Assembly: GCA_014529385.2 (NCBI GenBank)
Contig: CM043953.1
Coordinates: forward strand, 63,316,372 to 63,380,371
Reading direction: 5' to 3'
DNA length: 64,000 nt
From: Adiantum capillus-veneris
Lineage: Eukaryota > Streptophyta > Polypodiopsida > Polypodiales > Pteridaceae
The notes beneath the pieces are model-generated. The model was not told the DNA's origin. It made no database searches and saw only the letters and a list, made by a program, of their open reading frames with translations. A program made the position numbers and the translations under genes. Below, piece by piece: positions 22,470 to 35,050 of this stretch (positions are counted from its first letter, which is position 1; every line of letters starts with the position of its first letter).

Positions 22470-24346
22470 AGTGAGAAGATCGACACAGTACTGGGGACCA
22501 GAAGATGGGCTGGCCCCCCCCCCCGTAATAGCATCTTTATTACTGAGGAGAAGTCTATACAAGCACTTGAACCGAACGTATTACCACGTTCGTTCTAGAA
22601 TAAGACTTGATGGTTCCCGGAAGCCTCAGCTTCCGATTCCTAGGGCAAAACCCTATTCCAAGGAACTTCCGTTCCTCATTCCAATTCCTCGAGAATCAAG
22701 GTTCTCGCCACTGGATCTCACCTTCCAGACTCAAGGCATGACATCCCTGTAACTCTCTTTTAGAACTCTATTTCCAGAGTCCTCTTCCCGCAAAACAACT
22801 CTGCTTTCCCGGACACGAAGTCCTTACTTGGGAATCCCAACTTCCGGATCGCAACTTGAGAGACTACCTCTCTCCGATCCGTGGATCTACTTCCCAAACT
22901 CGGGTACGAAACCCTTGGGCTGATCTGGCTCTAGTTCCACAGAGCGCTTTTCTCCTGCAGAGGCTCATACCTTCCTCTGCTCCTACTCCCTCACGAAGAG
23001 GAAGTACACCTGCAATCAAATACTCAAAGATCATAACATGAAAATCGTTACCTTCAAAGTCTCGATGCTCGAAACGCAACTCGGTTCTCGAAAAGCAATT
23101 CCCCGGAAGAGATCTCTTCATAGAAAATCCTCTCTTCCAATCCTACACACAAAAGAGGTGTGTTCTCGGGTTCCTTCTCGTAGATCAGCCCCGTCTACGA
23201 CGTTTATGGGCTGAAAACAGAGAAAACCAGCAACTTCTCGCGATGGAAACATGCTCCGTAGGCACTTCTTCGCGAGGGAACTCACGCACTGGGTCTTGGC
23301 GACATCTGGTACACTTGGGGCAGCCATGGGCATCACCGGCAACGTCTTCTTTACGGCTGAAATCTGCACAGCATCTCCTCCTTGCAAAGATTGGTCCTCC
23401 CCCCTGAGTGAGGGCATGTGATGCTTTTATAGCTCCTAGCCACAGGCACAAATAGCTGCTCGCGTAAAGATCGCGGCCGTTTTTTTTTTTTCTTTTTTTT
23501 TTCTTTTTTTTTTCTGTTCTGCCAGAAAAAGAGAGAGAGAAAACGCTGGCTGATCTGTTGCCTTATTTATTGGATGGTTGCCCACTTATTTAGTGGGCGG
23601 CCAGCGTATTTTAAAAATAGTCTGAACCTGCCCAAAAACTCAATAAAACCTTGTAAGTTAAAAACAATGCTTTCACAGCACTTCCCAGGCATCCCTGGAT
23701 GCAATCACATGCACAGTTGCAATGCAGACATAGACTTCCTCGTGGGAAAGCATCTGCTTTCCCGAAAAGCAATTCCACTTTCTCAGAAAGCATCTGTTTT
23801 TCCTCAAAGTTTCCTCTAAACCCATCTTCATTCAAGTGCTTGCTTTTCCTTGTGCACAATTCCAACACAGTTCCGAATTTCCTCTTGACTATGGATATCC
23901 CCTTTCCGATGCACCGTCACCCACCTTGTGACACATCAAGAATACCCATTACCTAGTCCTTTCCTACCGAACTTACGGTACAATCTCCTTCACGATGCTC
24001 TATGTCACCCATCCTATGACGCATCAGAGATGTCCGTTCCCGGATGGTCGGATACTTCTTTCCGATGCTCCCTGTCACCCATCCAATGTGACGCATCAAA
24101 AGTACCCGTTCCTGGTGGCCTTACAGATATTCCCGTTCTCAGTGTTCCCATCATTACTTTAAATGACGCACTAAGAATACTCTATACTCGGATGTCTCCA
24201 GTGAGAAAAGCCCTCTTACTTAAAATTCCAATAATTCATTTAGAATTATTTTTCCTTGGTGTTCCAAGCGAAAAAACCCTCTCACTTATAAATCCAATAA
24301 TTCATTTAGAATTATTTTTCTGTAAGATAAAGCCAATTTAGCAACA
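22326..24346 (-). repeat. 3' LTR (left copy)
   Basis: 2,021 bp. It differs from the right copy by scattered substitutions, a longer GA tract (22,422-22,466) and a longer T-rich tract near 23,480. The plus-strand frames in it are repeated in the other LTR and carry no recognisable domain. Confidence 0.92.
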
Positions 24347-24357
24347 TCCCTCTCACT
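24347..24357 (-). other. polypurine tract
   Basis: The minus strand reads AGTGAGAGGGA immediately before TGTTGC of the 3' LTR. Confidence 0.75.
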
Positions 24358-24619
24358 TATAAACAGTTGTCCTCAACTGTAGAGGTCCAACTGAACTGTC
24401 GGGGAGAAACCGGAAAGATTCCAAATCTTGCTCAATGGTGAGTTGAGCTAGTCCTTTCTCAAAAGAGAACTTAAAAATTAAATTAAACAAAAATTCAATA
24501 ATTCAATACTTAGCTTACCGGTTCATGTCCTTCCTCTAGTACCTCGAGGATATCCTTCACCATCATTAAACTTACGAGCCGTGGAAGAACTCGTCATTCG
24601 CATCTTTCCAACAGATCGA

Positions 24620-25110
24620 ATGTTTCCTCATTCGAGAGTCTGTTAACTCGATTCCACCTTCTCAATTTCGAGAAGAATAATCCTCCTAGAAATCAATCTA
24701 GGTCTATGTCCTTACGCATAACCTTGCGCTATTAGTCCTGAGGATATTAAACCTCTTGTGTCCTCCCGCATAGGGCATGTCGAGAGCATTAAGCTCATGT
24801 GAATCTTCTTGTGGCAGACAAAGTGTGCCACCTTACCAAAGTAAGTTCTTATTCCGGGCCTTTGCTTTGGGTAGGCCAATTGTTCTGATCCAAAGTTTCG
24901 TTATCCGAGACTCTGTTAACTTGATTCCGTCTTCTCAAATTCGAGAAGAATAATCTTCCTAGAAATCAATCTAGGTATCTGTCCTTGCGCATAATCCTAC
25001 GTTGTTAGCCTAGAGGGTATCAAACCTCTTGTGTCCTCCCACATAGGGAATGCCCAAGTCATAGAGCATTAAGTTCGATGTCTTTCTTCCACAATTTGCG
25101 ATCACCTTAA
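24620..25110. repeat. diverged tandem repeat in the element's internal region
   Basis: Blocks around TGTTAACTCGATTCC at 24,641 and TGTTAACTTGATTCC at 24,914 are about 273 bp apart. They are followed in both copies by CGAGAAGAATAATC, CTAGAAATCAATCTAGGT and CCTCTTGTGTCCTCCC. Confidence 0.75.
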
Positions 25111-26479
25111 AGAAGGTTCTTGTTCCAGGCCGTCGCTCAACGTAGGCGGACGGTTTCAGTCCGAAGATTCCTTGTGCACGACAGCACTTCCTTCAAATCG
25201 TTTCCTCCTGCGAGTTATTACCACCAGCAGTGATTTCCCGACGCCCATTAGCGTCTCTTCCTTACAAAATCATAAAAAATGATTCACCTTGCGAGCATCA
25301 ATAACGATTTGCAAAATCTCAGGCAGATAGGATTCTAGCCATAGCATTTTCTGAACGTACGTTCAAACCCGGTTCACAATAGAGCGAACCTTCTTTGATT
25401 CTCAGGGATGTTCTCCCATATGTAATTCTTACCATTTTGAAACGGTTGGCGAGCTATATTCTTACGAACATAATAGTTCGAATTTATTCCAGCAGCGTGT
25501 AAATGCTACTTGACCTGCTCATGGAGAAACATATACCGCAACCAAAAGTTGCTTCTGTAATGGTAAAAGCACATTGCATACTCAATGATCAACGATCATC
25601 AGAAAACCTCTTCTCCGTAGAGAAACTCAAATTCCTTCTACCAAACACATCTCAAATAGAGATTCTCGTGTCGGAATATCCTTGCGCGCAAAAAGGCGCT
25701 CAAGAGAGTATAACAAACTCTCGTCCAGTTCCTTGGCATAGGTCTGCATCTTCGTGTGTTATCCATGTACCCAAAGGTGTACATAAGTTTCAGTGAGCCT
25801 GGGAAACTACCTTCCCTTCGTAAGATCCTTAGAGCGAAGACGCTCAACCTGACGATCCCTTGGCTCAATCTTAGAGCAAAACCCGCTCATCAAATAAACT
25901 AGGATTTCAATCCTTGGATTCCTCGGGCACAGGCCGTAGTTGTCACTTGTTCCTTCCCTCGTAAAGAGAGAGTTCATTCACTTGTGCGAAAAGCACTACC
26001 ATGTCTTCCCTGACCGGGTAGGGGGTGTGGGCTTAAAGAGTATTCAAGCTTGATGAAAGCTTTTCTTTGCTGGAAAGCTCACAATGGTTCCTTCATAATT
26101 TTCTACTCGCAGTAGCAGGTAATCTATTCGGGAATTACCGGATACCAAATCAATAGTTGACCTTCCGGCTAGTTAAGCAAACCAATTCATCTCAGAAAAC
26201 AATGTTTCAGTTTGATCCTGCTCTCATAAACACTCGAGAGTGGTAGTCCCGGTTAGACATAACCATATATTGTGCAAAAGAGCAAACAAGCACAATGCAC
26301 TTTATGATTCTCTCAAAGATGTAACTTTGATTGAAAACATGCCCTCTCACTTAAATTCGAGCGTCTTCTATTCAAGAACTCAGGAGTTAGATTTGAATTC
26401 CCTTACTCCAAACTTTCTGTGTTCAATGATTCCCGTCCCACTACGGGGATTGGATTCTATGTACACTAAGGTGTACACT

Positions 26480-26900
26480 TTCAGCTTTTATTGATGACTC
26501 TACCATCTGCTGCAAAGTATTTTGCAGATGCGTCTACAAAATTCGGGCAAAAGTCCTTTGTTGAATTTCTTCATCTTTCCTTCCTCAGAGAGGATCGAGA
26601 GTGGAGCTACCTTGGCAAGAGTGAACCACTACTTGCTTTGACTCACTCGTGTTCCTATTGGGCAAACCCATCCCAATCTTCTTGGATGCCTTCCTCAAAG
26701 TGTAGAGGAAAAAAATTTGCCGAAAAATTCAGCCTTGAATTGAATCCAAGTCTTGTTGTAAGTTCCTTGCAGAGCTTTGGTATACCACCAAGTACTTGCA
26801 ATCCCCTTGAGGTGTTTAATCACATGCCTCATCTTCGACGCTTTTTCAGAAATTGCCGTTTGAAAGGCAACTTCAAACTTATCGAATCAAAGCGGTAGCT
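26480..26900 (-). pseudogene. gypsy gag core remnant
   Basis: The minus strand near 26,900-26,700 reads FQTAISEKASKM, VIKHLKGIASTWWYTKAL and WIQFKAEFFGKFF, the classic retrotransposon gag pattern of Ty3/gypsy elements. After a stop and frameshift it resumes with KMKKFNKGLLPEF near 26,560. No zinc knuckle was recognised. The rest of the internal region (24,358-26,480) holds no recognisable pol. Confidence 0.7.
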
Positions 26901-27280
26901 TTCGGGGCATCTTCCCTTCCGTCAAAAGTATCAAACTTGATTGGAAGTGTTCCTAGGTCTAGAGACCTTCTTCATATCCTTCCCAAAATGACGGGATTTC
27001 ATGGCTATAGTTCTGGATTGACGTTCATGGATATTTTCTGGATTCTGAAGGATCTCGAGCATTCCGCTCCTTGGATTCTCTAGGTTCTTGAGCATCATGC
27101 TCTCGTCGCCTTCTCAGAGTTGTGTCGACTTCTTGCAGAGAGAAAAAAAAAAATTCCAACTCTGCGAGTTTTTCCTCGCAGGACTTAGGGTTCGGTCTGC
27201 TTACTTCTCTCTTGGCTTGTCATGGCTTCTTCCCGTATCTTCCCAGAGTCGTCCTCCTTTACAGAGAAAGAGAGGAGACC

Positions 27281-27294
27281 ATGCTCTGATACCA
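27281..27294 (-). other. primer binding site, initiator tRNA-Met type
   Basis: The minus strand reads TGGTATCAGAGCAT one base after the 5' LTR end. It is a perfect match to the common plant tRNA-Met PBS and fixes the minus orientation. Confidence 0.92.
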
Positions 27295-27295
27295 C

Positions 27296-29278
27296 TGTCA
27301 AAAACAGGAGCGCATAGCAATATAAAATATACTCGGATAAATAAAATTTATCACTTAATATTGAAGCCAGAGGATATAGAGAGAAATAGATAGAGAGAGA
27401 GAGATATAAAGTGAGAAGATCGACACAGTACTGGGGACCAGAAGATGGGTTGGTTGCCCCCCCGGTAATAGTATCTTTATTACTGAGGAGAAGTCTATAC
27501 AAGCACTTGAATCGAATGTATTACCACGTTCGTTCTAGAATAAGACTTGATGGTTCCCGGAAGCCTCAGCTTCCGATTCCTAGGGAAAAACCCTATTCCA
27601 AGGAACTTCCGTTCCTTATTCCAATTCCTTGAGAATCAAGGTTCTCGCCTCTGGATCTCACCTTCCAGACTCAAGGCATGACATCCCTGCAACTCTCCTT
27701 TAGAACTCTATTTCCAGAGTCCTCTTCCCGCAGAACAACTCTGCTTTCCCGGACACGAAGTCCTTACTTGGGAATCCCAACTTCCGGATCGCAACTTGAG
27801 AGACTACCTCTCTCCGATCCGTGGATCTACTTCCCAAACTCGGATACGAAACCCCTGGGCTAATCTGGCTCTAGTTCCACAAAGCGCTTTTCTCCTGCAG
27901 AGGCTCATACCTTCCTCTGCTCCTACTCCCTCACGAAGAGGAAGTACACCTGCAATCAAATACTCAAAGATCATAACATGAAAATCATTACCTTCAAAGT
28001 CTCGACGCTCGAAACGCAACTCGGTTCTCGAAAAGCAATTCCTCGGAAGAGATCTCTCCATAGAAAATCCTCTCTTCCAATCCTACACACAAAAGAGGTG
28101 TGTTCTCGGGTTCCTTCTCGTAGATCAGCCCCGTCTACGACGTTTATGGGCTGAAAACAGAGAAAACCAGCAACTTCTCGCGATGGAAACACGCTCCGTA
28201 GGCACTTCTTCGCGAGGGAACTCACGCACTGGGTCTTGGCGACATCTGGTACACTTGGGGCAGCCATGGGCATCACCAGCAACGTCTTCTTTACGGCTGA
28301 AATCTGCAGTAGCATCTCCTCCTTGCAAAGATTGGTCCTCCCCCCTGAGTGAGGGCATGTGATGCTTTTATAGCTCCTAGCCACGAGCACGAATAGCTGC
28401 TCGCGTAGAGATCACGGCCGTTTTTTTTAAATTATTTTTTTTTTCTGTTCTGCCAGAAAAAGAGAGAGAGAGAATGCTGGCTGATTTGTTGCCTTATTTA
28501 TCATATGGCTGCCCACTTATTAAGTGGGCGGCCGGCGTATTTTAAAAATAGTCTGAACCTGCCCAAAAACTCAATAAAAACTTGTAAGTTAAAAACAATG
28601 CTTTCACACCACTTCTCAGGCGTCCCTGGATGCAGTCACATGCACAGTTGCAATGCAGACATAGACTTCCTCGCGGGAAAGCATATGCTTTCCCGAAAAA
28701 GCAATCCCACTTTCTCAGAAAGCATCTGTTTTTCCTCAAAGTTTCCTCTGAACCCATCTTCATTCAAGTGCTTGCTTTTCCTTGTGCACAATTCCAACAC
28801 GGTTCGGAATTTCCTCTTGACTATGGATATCCCCTTTCGGATGCACCGTCACCCACCTTGTGACGCATCAGGAATACCCATTACCTAGTCCTTTCCTACC
28901 GAACTTACGGTACAATCTCCTTCACGATGCTCTATGTCACCCATCCTATGACGCATCAGAGATGTCCGTTCCCGGATGGTCGGATACTTCTTTCCGATGC
29001 TCCCTGTCACCCATCCAATGTGACGCATCAGAAGTACCCGTTCCTGGTGGCCTTACAGATATTCCCGTTCTCAGTGTTCCCGTCATTACTTTAAATGACG
29101 CACTAGGAATACTCTATACTCGGATGTCTCCAGTGAGAAAAGCCCTCTCACTTAAAATTCCAATAATTCATTTAGAATTATTTTTCCTTGGTGTTCCAAG
29201 CGAGAAAACCCTCTCACTTATAAATCCAATAATTCATTTAGAATTATTTTTCTGTAAGATAAAGCCAATTTAGCAACA
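27296..29278 (-). repeat. 5' LTR (right copy)
   Basis: 1,983 bp, matching 22,326-24,346 from end to end with small indels at the GA and T tracts. Confidence 0.92.
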
Positions 29279-29283
29279 AATTG

Positions 29284-29851
29284 CATCCAGCTAGCTAGCT
29301 CCATCCTATGCTATTAGGAGAGTGTAAAATGTGGTACATGGGAGGATCGTGAGCAAGAGTTGCTCTGATGAATGCAGCTGGGTGAGCCATCATCCGGGCT
29401 TGTCTCTCCTCGGTAGCTCGACGCGCACGAGTCTAGATCTCCTCAATTTGTCTACGGTGGAGTCGAGGGTCCTGGCATCCAATAACACGTGGGCTCTAAT
29501 ATCATCGTAACCTCTACATCTGCAAAAAAAGTGCTCCTCACTCTCCACCTTCTCTCTGCATACTCCGCAGACTCTCTCCTCCTTGGGAATGTCATGCGAG
29601 CTCCCCCCCTCTATCTCTAACCTGTGTGATGATACTCTGAGCTGACCAATCGCCACTCGTGAGCTGTGTAGTATGTAAATGTTCATATAGCATGGTCGCT
29701 GTATGACCCCGTCCGCCAGTATGGTAAGGAAATGATCTCTATAGTGTGACATCCTCCGCTGAAGGGGAGATGTGATCCAAGTCTGTCTGATATATAGCTG
29801 CCAGAGATCCTCTCGGAGCACTATGTTTCTCTCACTGCGCGAGAGATGAAC
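29284..29851 (-). pseudogene. LINE-B ORF2 C-terminus and 3' UTR
   Basis: The frame 29,866-29,390 contains a C-terminal domain with IPKEERVCGVCREK, then EEHFFCRCRGYDDIR, the Cys/His cluster found after the RT in this LINE clade. The first codons of that open frame (above 29,851) belong to the copia LTR, which interrupts the gene. The upstream part of the same ORF2 resumes at 35,212 on the far side of the copia element. Stop at 29,390; about 100 bp of 3' UTR follow before the AATTG site. Confidence 0.8.
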
Positions 29852-30053
29852 TTTTTTAAAGGTCACTTATAATAAAAGTGGGAAAACCCAAACCTCACTT
29901 CTTGAGTTTTCTCCAAAAACGTGAGCTCTCTCTCCCTCTCCCTCTTTTTCTGGTAGCGCTTCCTCTCCTGCTGCTCTTCGCCTCCCCTCTCTGCACACAC
30001 ACTGCACTTCCTCGCGTGCTCTTTCACTTGCACACACCGCCGCGAGCTCATCA
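29852..30053 (+). repeat. copia 5' LTR, lacking its first part
   Basis: It begins at the T-run that corresponds to 35,126 in the right LTR and ends GCCGCGAGCTCATCA. About 75 bp of the LTR start are missing. It retains a 115-bp pyrimidine-rich block (about 29,932-30,035) that the right LTR has lost. Confidence 0.8.
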
Positions 30054-30055
30054 AC

Positions 30056-30067
30056 TGGTATCAGAGA
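30056..30067 (+). other. copia primer binding site, tRNA-Met type
   Basis: TGGTATCAGAGA two bases after the LTR end. Confidence 0.88.
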
Positions 30068-30809
30068 CCGATTAGGGTTTGCCCCCAAACCTGCAAACGC
30101 TGAATTTCAGCCAAGAAGGTCAACTTTATCGCGAGATTTTGCAATTTCGTCGCCAAAGGACTCGTCCCCGGACACCAGAGAGCTCCCGGCAACCCAAATT
30201 GACCTAAAACAAGCTGAAATTAGGTCAAAAACAGGAAATTACAGGTTATGACAGCGAAAATACAGGTTTCGCAAATGATGTATTAAGGTGTGGGAATACT
30301 TTTGCCAAGTCCCTGCTACCCGAAAACCCTGAAATTGCTGAAAAACAAGCCCTAAAACAGGTATTTTAAGCAAGTTTCAGATTTACGTAGGTTTTTGCAA
30401 GTGTTTCTATGGTGCGATTACATTCGGGAAAGTGCAAATTGATGCAATCTACGCACATTTGACAAATTTTGTCGATGTATGACCATTTGTGGCTCAATTT
30501 CATGCAATTTTGATGCTACAAATTGGGGCTTTTGCACTTACATGCTTCTAAAGGCTGTGTATTAGCCTTATGATGTCTTCTGAGGCTAAAAACAACTAAA
30601 TTCGTTGTTCTCGAGCACAAATTCGCTCGCTGAAATTTCCTGCGCATAAATTTCAGAAATTGAATTTTATGCCCAAATCGTCCTATTTTGCCCCAAATTG
30701 CTCCTGTGACCTTATGGAGCTGTAGTGCACATCTCTGTGAGGCTATACTCCGATTTTTGCGCATTTTGCCCAAAAAATCAGCGTATTATCCCTCTTATTT
30801 CGTGCAACT
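30068..30809 (+). other. copia untranslated leader
   Basis: About 740 bp between the PBS and the gag start with no sizeable open frame on the plus strand. It would contain packaging signals, but none can be identified by eye. Confidence 0.6.
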
Positions 30810-32150
30810 ATGGCCTCATCTTCTTCGGATGTGAAGAACCTCTTCGAGATTAGAAGGTTTGATGGTACAGGTTTTGATCTTTGGAAAGACAGGATTCGGG
30901 GAATCCTATTTCTTAAGGATTGCGAAGGGGCACTTGAACAGGTGAAGCCACAAAATATGACAGATGAAGCATGGGTTAGCATGAACAGGAAAGTTGTTAC
31001 ATACATTAAAATGGCCATGACAGATGAGACCGTCATTGATGTGAAAGGTCTCACGACTGCTTTTGATGTGTGGGAGAAGTTAAAGGGCATGTATGAAAAT
31101 ACGCCGCCTGTCAACAAGGTGCACTTGATGCGAAAACTTGTTGGCATGCAACTAGATGAGTCCAAGAGCGCGGTAGAGCACTTGTCATTGTTCGCAGGTA
31201 CTTTGTCGCAGTTACAGGATTCTGGCTTGCCCCCTTTTGATGATAAGCTGAAAGCTATCTTCTTGCTTATGACCTTACCTGAGTCATGGGAAACTTTGGT
31301 GGTTTCGTTGTCCAATAACCCCAATTTGACCTTTGATGGTGTTAGGGGTTCTATCTTGAATGAAGAAATCGGGAGGAAAGCAAGTGGAGAGGAAGGCAGC
31401 TCTGCCAACATGGTTAGAGACAGGACAGAAAAGAAGAATGCTTATGCACAAAGGAGTAAGAGTAAGAGTAAAGAAAGGGGAAATGCAAGCAAAGGCAAGG
31501 GTGATGTGACTTGCTATCAATGTGGCAGGAAAGGTCACAAGAAACCAGATTGCAGGTACTATAAAGCTGAGTTAGAAAGAAAAAAGAATGGCGGAGACAA
31601 AAAGAAAGAGAAGAAGGAAGTCAAGGCAGATGCACAGGATAGCTCAAAGGACAAAGAGAAGGCCAATGTGGCTTCTAGTGTCGTGATTGAGGAGCTGTCA
31701 GATGTAGAGGACATCTTGTGTGCCACTTTGTCAAATGATGATGCTTATGACTTTGATGCCTCTCTAAATGTTCATTCACAGGACATGCAGATCACCAAGA
31801 GTGATCTTATTGATGCTTTGTTGACTGTCAATGATGCATTGTCCCAGACTTGGATTGTTGATTCCGGTGCTTCATTTCATGTGACTCCTATCAAGCAGTG
31901 TTTCTCTACTTTTGATGCGGGCAAGCGTGGCCATGTATACCTTGGAAACAATCATGCATGTTCCATTGAGGGTATTGGCACTGTGCATCTCTCCATAGAT
32001 GGCACAAATGAGCTTGTCTTGCACGATGTTCGATATGTGCCGGGAATCAAGAAGAGTCTGCTTTCTGTTGGTCAGATGGATATGCATGGTTACAGCATCT
32101 TGTTTGAGAGAGGGTCATGGAAAATGACTAAGGCTCAAGGCTCATTGTAA
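30810..32150 (+). pseudogene. copia gag and protease
   Basis: 446 codons from ATG 30,810. The first ~200 residues are a UBN2-type gag (FDGTGFDLWKDRIRG, FDVWEKLKGMYE, LMRKLVGMQL, LPESWETLV). A zinc knuckle, CYQCGRKGHKKPDC, lies at 31,513-31,554, followed by a Lys/Asp-rich linker. The protease has WIVDSGASFHVTP near 31,850 with an intact DSG catalytic box and ends in a conserved HDVRYVPGIKKSLLSVGQ. A one-base shift near 32,140 puts a TAA in place of the continuation into integrase. Confidence 0.9.
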
Positions 32151-33076
32151 AGGGCACAAAGAAAGGGACACTTTACTGCATGCATGGAAAGGCCGTGTTG
32201 GGCAAGTTTATTGCATTGGTTGAAATTAACTCTCACATGGAGTTGTGGCACAAGATGCTTGGCCATATGAGCCAAAAGGGTCTTTCTAAGCTTTGTACTT
32301 TGAACAAGCTTGATGCTAAAGGCACAAAGCTTGATTTTTGTAATGAATGTCAATATGGCAAGCAAGTAAAGCGTTCTTATTACTCCGGTGTCTCTCGTAA
32401 AGCTTGTGTGCTTGATCTTGCACATTCTGATATATGTAGCATGCCTACTAAGTCTATGGGTGGTGCATGTTATTTTGTCTCCTTTGTTGATGATCATTCT
32501 AGGAAAATTTGGGTTTATGTGCTTAAGTCAAAGGATGAAGCCTTTGCTGCGTTTAAGAGATTTCATGCATTTGTGACCACCCAAACAGGTAGAAAGCTAA
32601 AATGCTTGCGTACAGACAGTGGGGGGGAGTACACAAGTGCTGAATTTAACAAGTTTTGTGAAAATTTGGGCATTAAGAGGGAGCTTACTGTACCATACAG
32701 CCCCTCTTCTAATGGTGTGGCTGAAAGATTCAATAGGACACTTTGTGAGAGGATGAGATGCATGTTGTCCACAGCTAATCTCTCTCATGGATTTTGGGGA
32801 GAAGCTTTGAAAACTGCAGTGCATATATGCAATCGATCCCCTCACATGTCTTTGAAAGGTGACATCCCTGAAGAGGTTTGGTCTGGCAAGCCTGCTTCAT
32901 ATGATCACTTACGCATTTTTGGTTGCGAAGCTTTTGTGCATGTTAGACCTGAGTTGAGGAGTAAACTAGATGCGAAGTCCATTAAAGGCCTCTTTATGGG
33001 ATATGGTGAAGAAGGCGAAATGGGCTTGGTTACCTCAGCTCAAAAGGGTTGTACGCAGCCGGGATGTTGTTTTTAA
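32151..33076 (+). pseudogene. copia integrase
   Basis: It continues from the protease in a shifted frame. A GAG-pre-integrase zinc segment (LWHKMLGHMSQKGL, then CNECQYGKQ) is followed by the catalytic core with DLAHSDICSM, LRTDSGGEYTS and SPSSNGVAERFNR, supplying the D, D and E residues. The C-terminal part, KPASYDHLRIFGCEAFV, is typical. A second frameshift near 33,030 ends this frame prematurely. The enzyme would insert the cDNA into the genome. Confidence 0.9.
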
Positions 33077-35015
33077 TGAAGCAAGGCTACTTCAAAACAA
33101 TTGTGCCTCAAAGCATGACCATAAAAGGGTGAAATTTCAACATGACCAGCCACCTGTTAGGCCTATTTTTGACCCTCAGGATGCACCACAAATGGCTGAA
33201 AATGTAGATGATCCAGTGGTGTTTGAGCCAGATGATGTTGGACAGCAAATTGAGGCTCCTGAAGGGCATTTGCAGCTAAGAAACAATGCTGAAAATGGTG
33301 CTGAAAATGATGTACAGCAGCCCATTGTTGATGATTTTGTAGTGCCACCTGATGTAAACCCATTGCCGGATAATGTGGATCATTGGGTGAGGCGGTCTAC
33401 TCGTCAAAGACGGCCTGTGAGTCGATATGACCCCTCTTTGCATTACATTATGTTGACAGATGAGGGAGAGCCTCTTACGTATAAAGAGGCAAAGACATGC
33501 GAGCACAGCGACAAGTGGGAGCTTGCTATGCAAGAAGAGATTAAAGCTTTGCATGGTAATCATACTTGGGATTTGGTTGAATTGCCCAAAGGAAGGAAGG
33601 CTATTCCTAACAAATGGGTGTATAAAATCAAGACTGTTGATGCAAAACCCAAGTATAAGGCAAGGCTTGTGGCAAAGGGATATGTTCAAACCAAGGGCAT
33701 AGACTTTCAAGAAGTGTTCTCTCCTGTTGTGAAGATGACCACTTTGCGTGTATTGTTTGCCATTGTGGCTGCTCTTGATTTGGAAATGGACCAAATGGAT
33801 GTACATACCGCTTTCTTGCATGGTGATGTGGAAGAAGAGCTTTACATGAAGCAACCCAAAGGTTTTGTTATCCCTGGCAAGGAACATTTGGTATGTATGC
33901 TCAATAGAAGCTTGTATGGGCTGAAACAATCATGTAGACAGTGGTACAAGAAGTTTGATCGCTTCATGCTTAAACATGGTTACAAAAGAAGCCATGCAGA
34001 CCATTGTTTGCATACCAAACGTGATGAGGATGGCAGCCCTATCATTCTTGTGCTCTATGTAGACGATATGTTGATAGCTGCAAAGAAAAGAAGCACTCTT
34101 GATGCTCTTAAAGGGCAGCTGAAATCTGCGTTTTCAATGAAAGACCTTGGGACAGCTGAACATATACTTGGAGTGCGTGTTACACGGCAAAGAGACAAGC
34201 GTCTATTGTATTTGTCGCAAGAAAAGTACATTGAAAGGGTGCTGGACAGATTTAACATGGCTGAAGCAAAGCCTCTTGGTGTGCCATTACAGCCATATGT
34301 CAAGATCTCCAAGGATGATTGTCCCAAGTCAAAGGAAGAAGCCAATGACATGCAAAGTGTGCCTTATGCTTCAGCTTGTGGTTCACTTATGTATGATATG
34401 GTTGCTACTAGGCCTGACATAGCCCATGCAGTGGGAGTTGTGAGCCGACTTATGGCTAATCCAGGCAGGTTGCATTGGGATGCAGTAAAGTCCATTATGA
34501 GGTACTTGAAAGGGACTAAAAACAAATGCCTCTGCTATGGTAAAGGACCAATGGAATTGAAAGGATTTTGTGACTCTGACATGGCTGGTGATGTGGATAC
34601 ACGGAAATCCACAAGTGGCTATGTATTTACTCTTGCGGGAGGTGTTGTGTCATGGTGTTCTAGATTGCAAAAGATTGTTGCATTGTCTACGACAGAGGCT
34701 GAATATATTTCAGCCACTGAAGCTTCCAAAGAAGCTATTTGGTTAGCACGCCTATGCAGTGAGTTTGGTTTGCCTGCCAAGGCACCTATGCTTGGTTGTG
34801 ATAGCCAGAGTGCCATATGTCTGGCAAAGAACGCCATGTTTCATGCACGCACAAAGCATATTGATGTGCGGTATCACTTCATACGAGAAGTGCTTGAGGA
34901 TGGCCTTATTACATTGGTTAAGGTCCATACATCACAAAATCCAGCCGATGCTCTCACTAAGTGCTTACCCAAAGCACAACATCATCTATGCATAGAGATG
35001 GCACGAGTCACGTAG
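33030..35015 (+). pseudogene. copia reverse transcriptase and RNase H
   Basis: The third frame covers the integrase tail (RSRDVVFNE), a linker, then the RT: ALHGNHTWDLVELP, NKWVYKIK, YKARLVAKGY, TAFLHGDVEEELYMKQP, and the catalytic LYVDDMLIA near 34,060. RNase H follows with GFCDSDMAGDVDTRKSTSG, ALSTTEAEYIS and the closing ARTKHIDVRYHFIRE. This portion is uninterrupted to the stop at 35,015, so the frameshifts upstream are the main damage. Confidence 0.92.
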
Positions 35016-35038
35016 CTTAAAGGCGCCATTTATGCCTT

Positions 35039-35050
35039 TAAGTGGGAGGT
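35039..35050 (+). other. copia polypurine tract
   Basis: TTAAGTGGGAGGT-type purine run directly before the TGTTGGG start of the right LTR. Confidence 0.8.

Larger units (their letters stand above)
22326..29278 (-). mobile_element. complete LTR retrotransposon with 2-kb LTRs, minus strand, gypsy-type gag remnant
   Basis: LTRs at 22,326-24,346 and 27,296-29,278 are nearly identical. Both read TGTTGC...TGACA on the minus strand. A perfect 5-bp target duplication, AATTG, is present at 22,321-22,325 and 29,279-29,283. A PBS and a polypurine tract lie at the correct inner ends. The 2.95-kb internal region has only a broken gag and no RT or integrase, so this is probably a non-autonomous element mobilised by relatives. 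Intact ends and similar LTRs imply a young insertion. Confidence 0.92.

Noticed and set aside
22471-29273. Paired open frames in the two 2-kb LTRs (for example 23,928-24,341 and 28,860-29,273)
   Set aside because: They are duplicated because the LTRs are duplicated; no domain, and antisense to the element.
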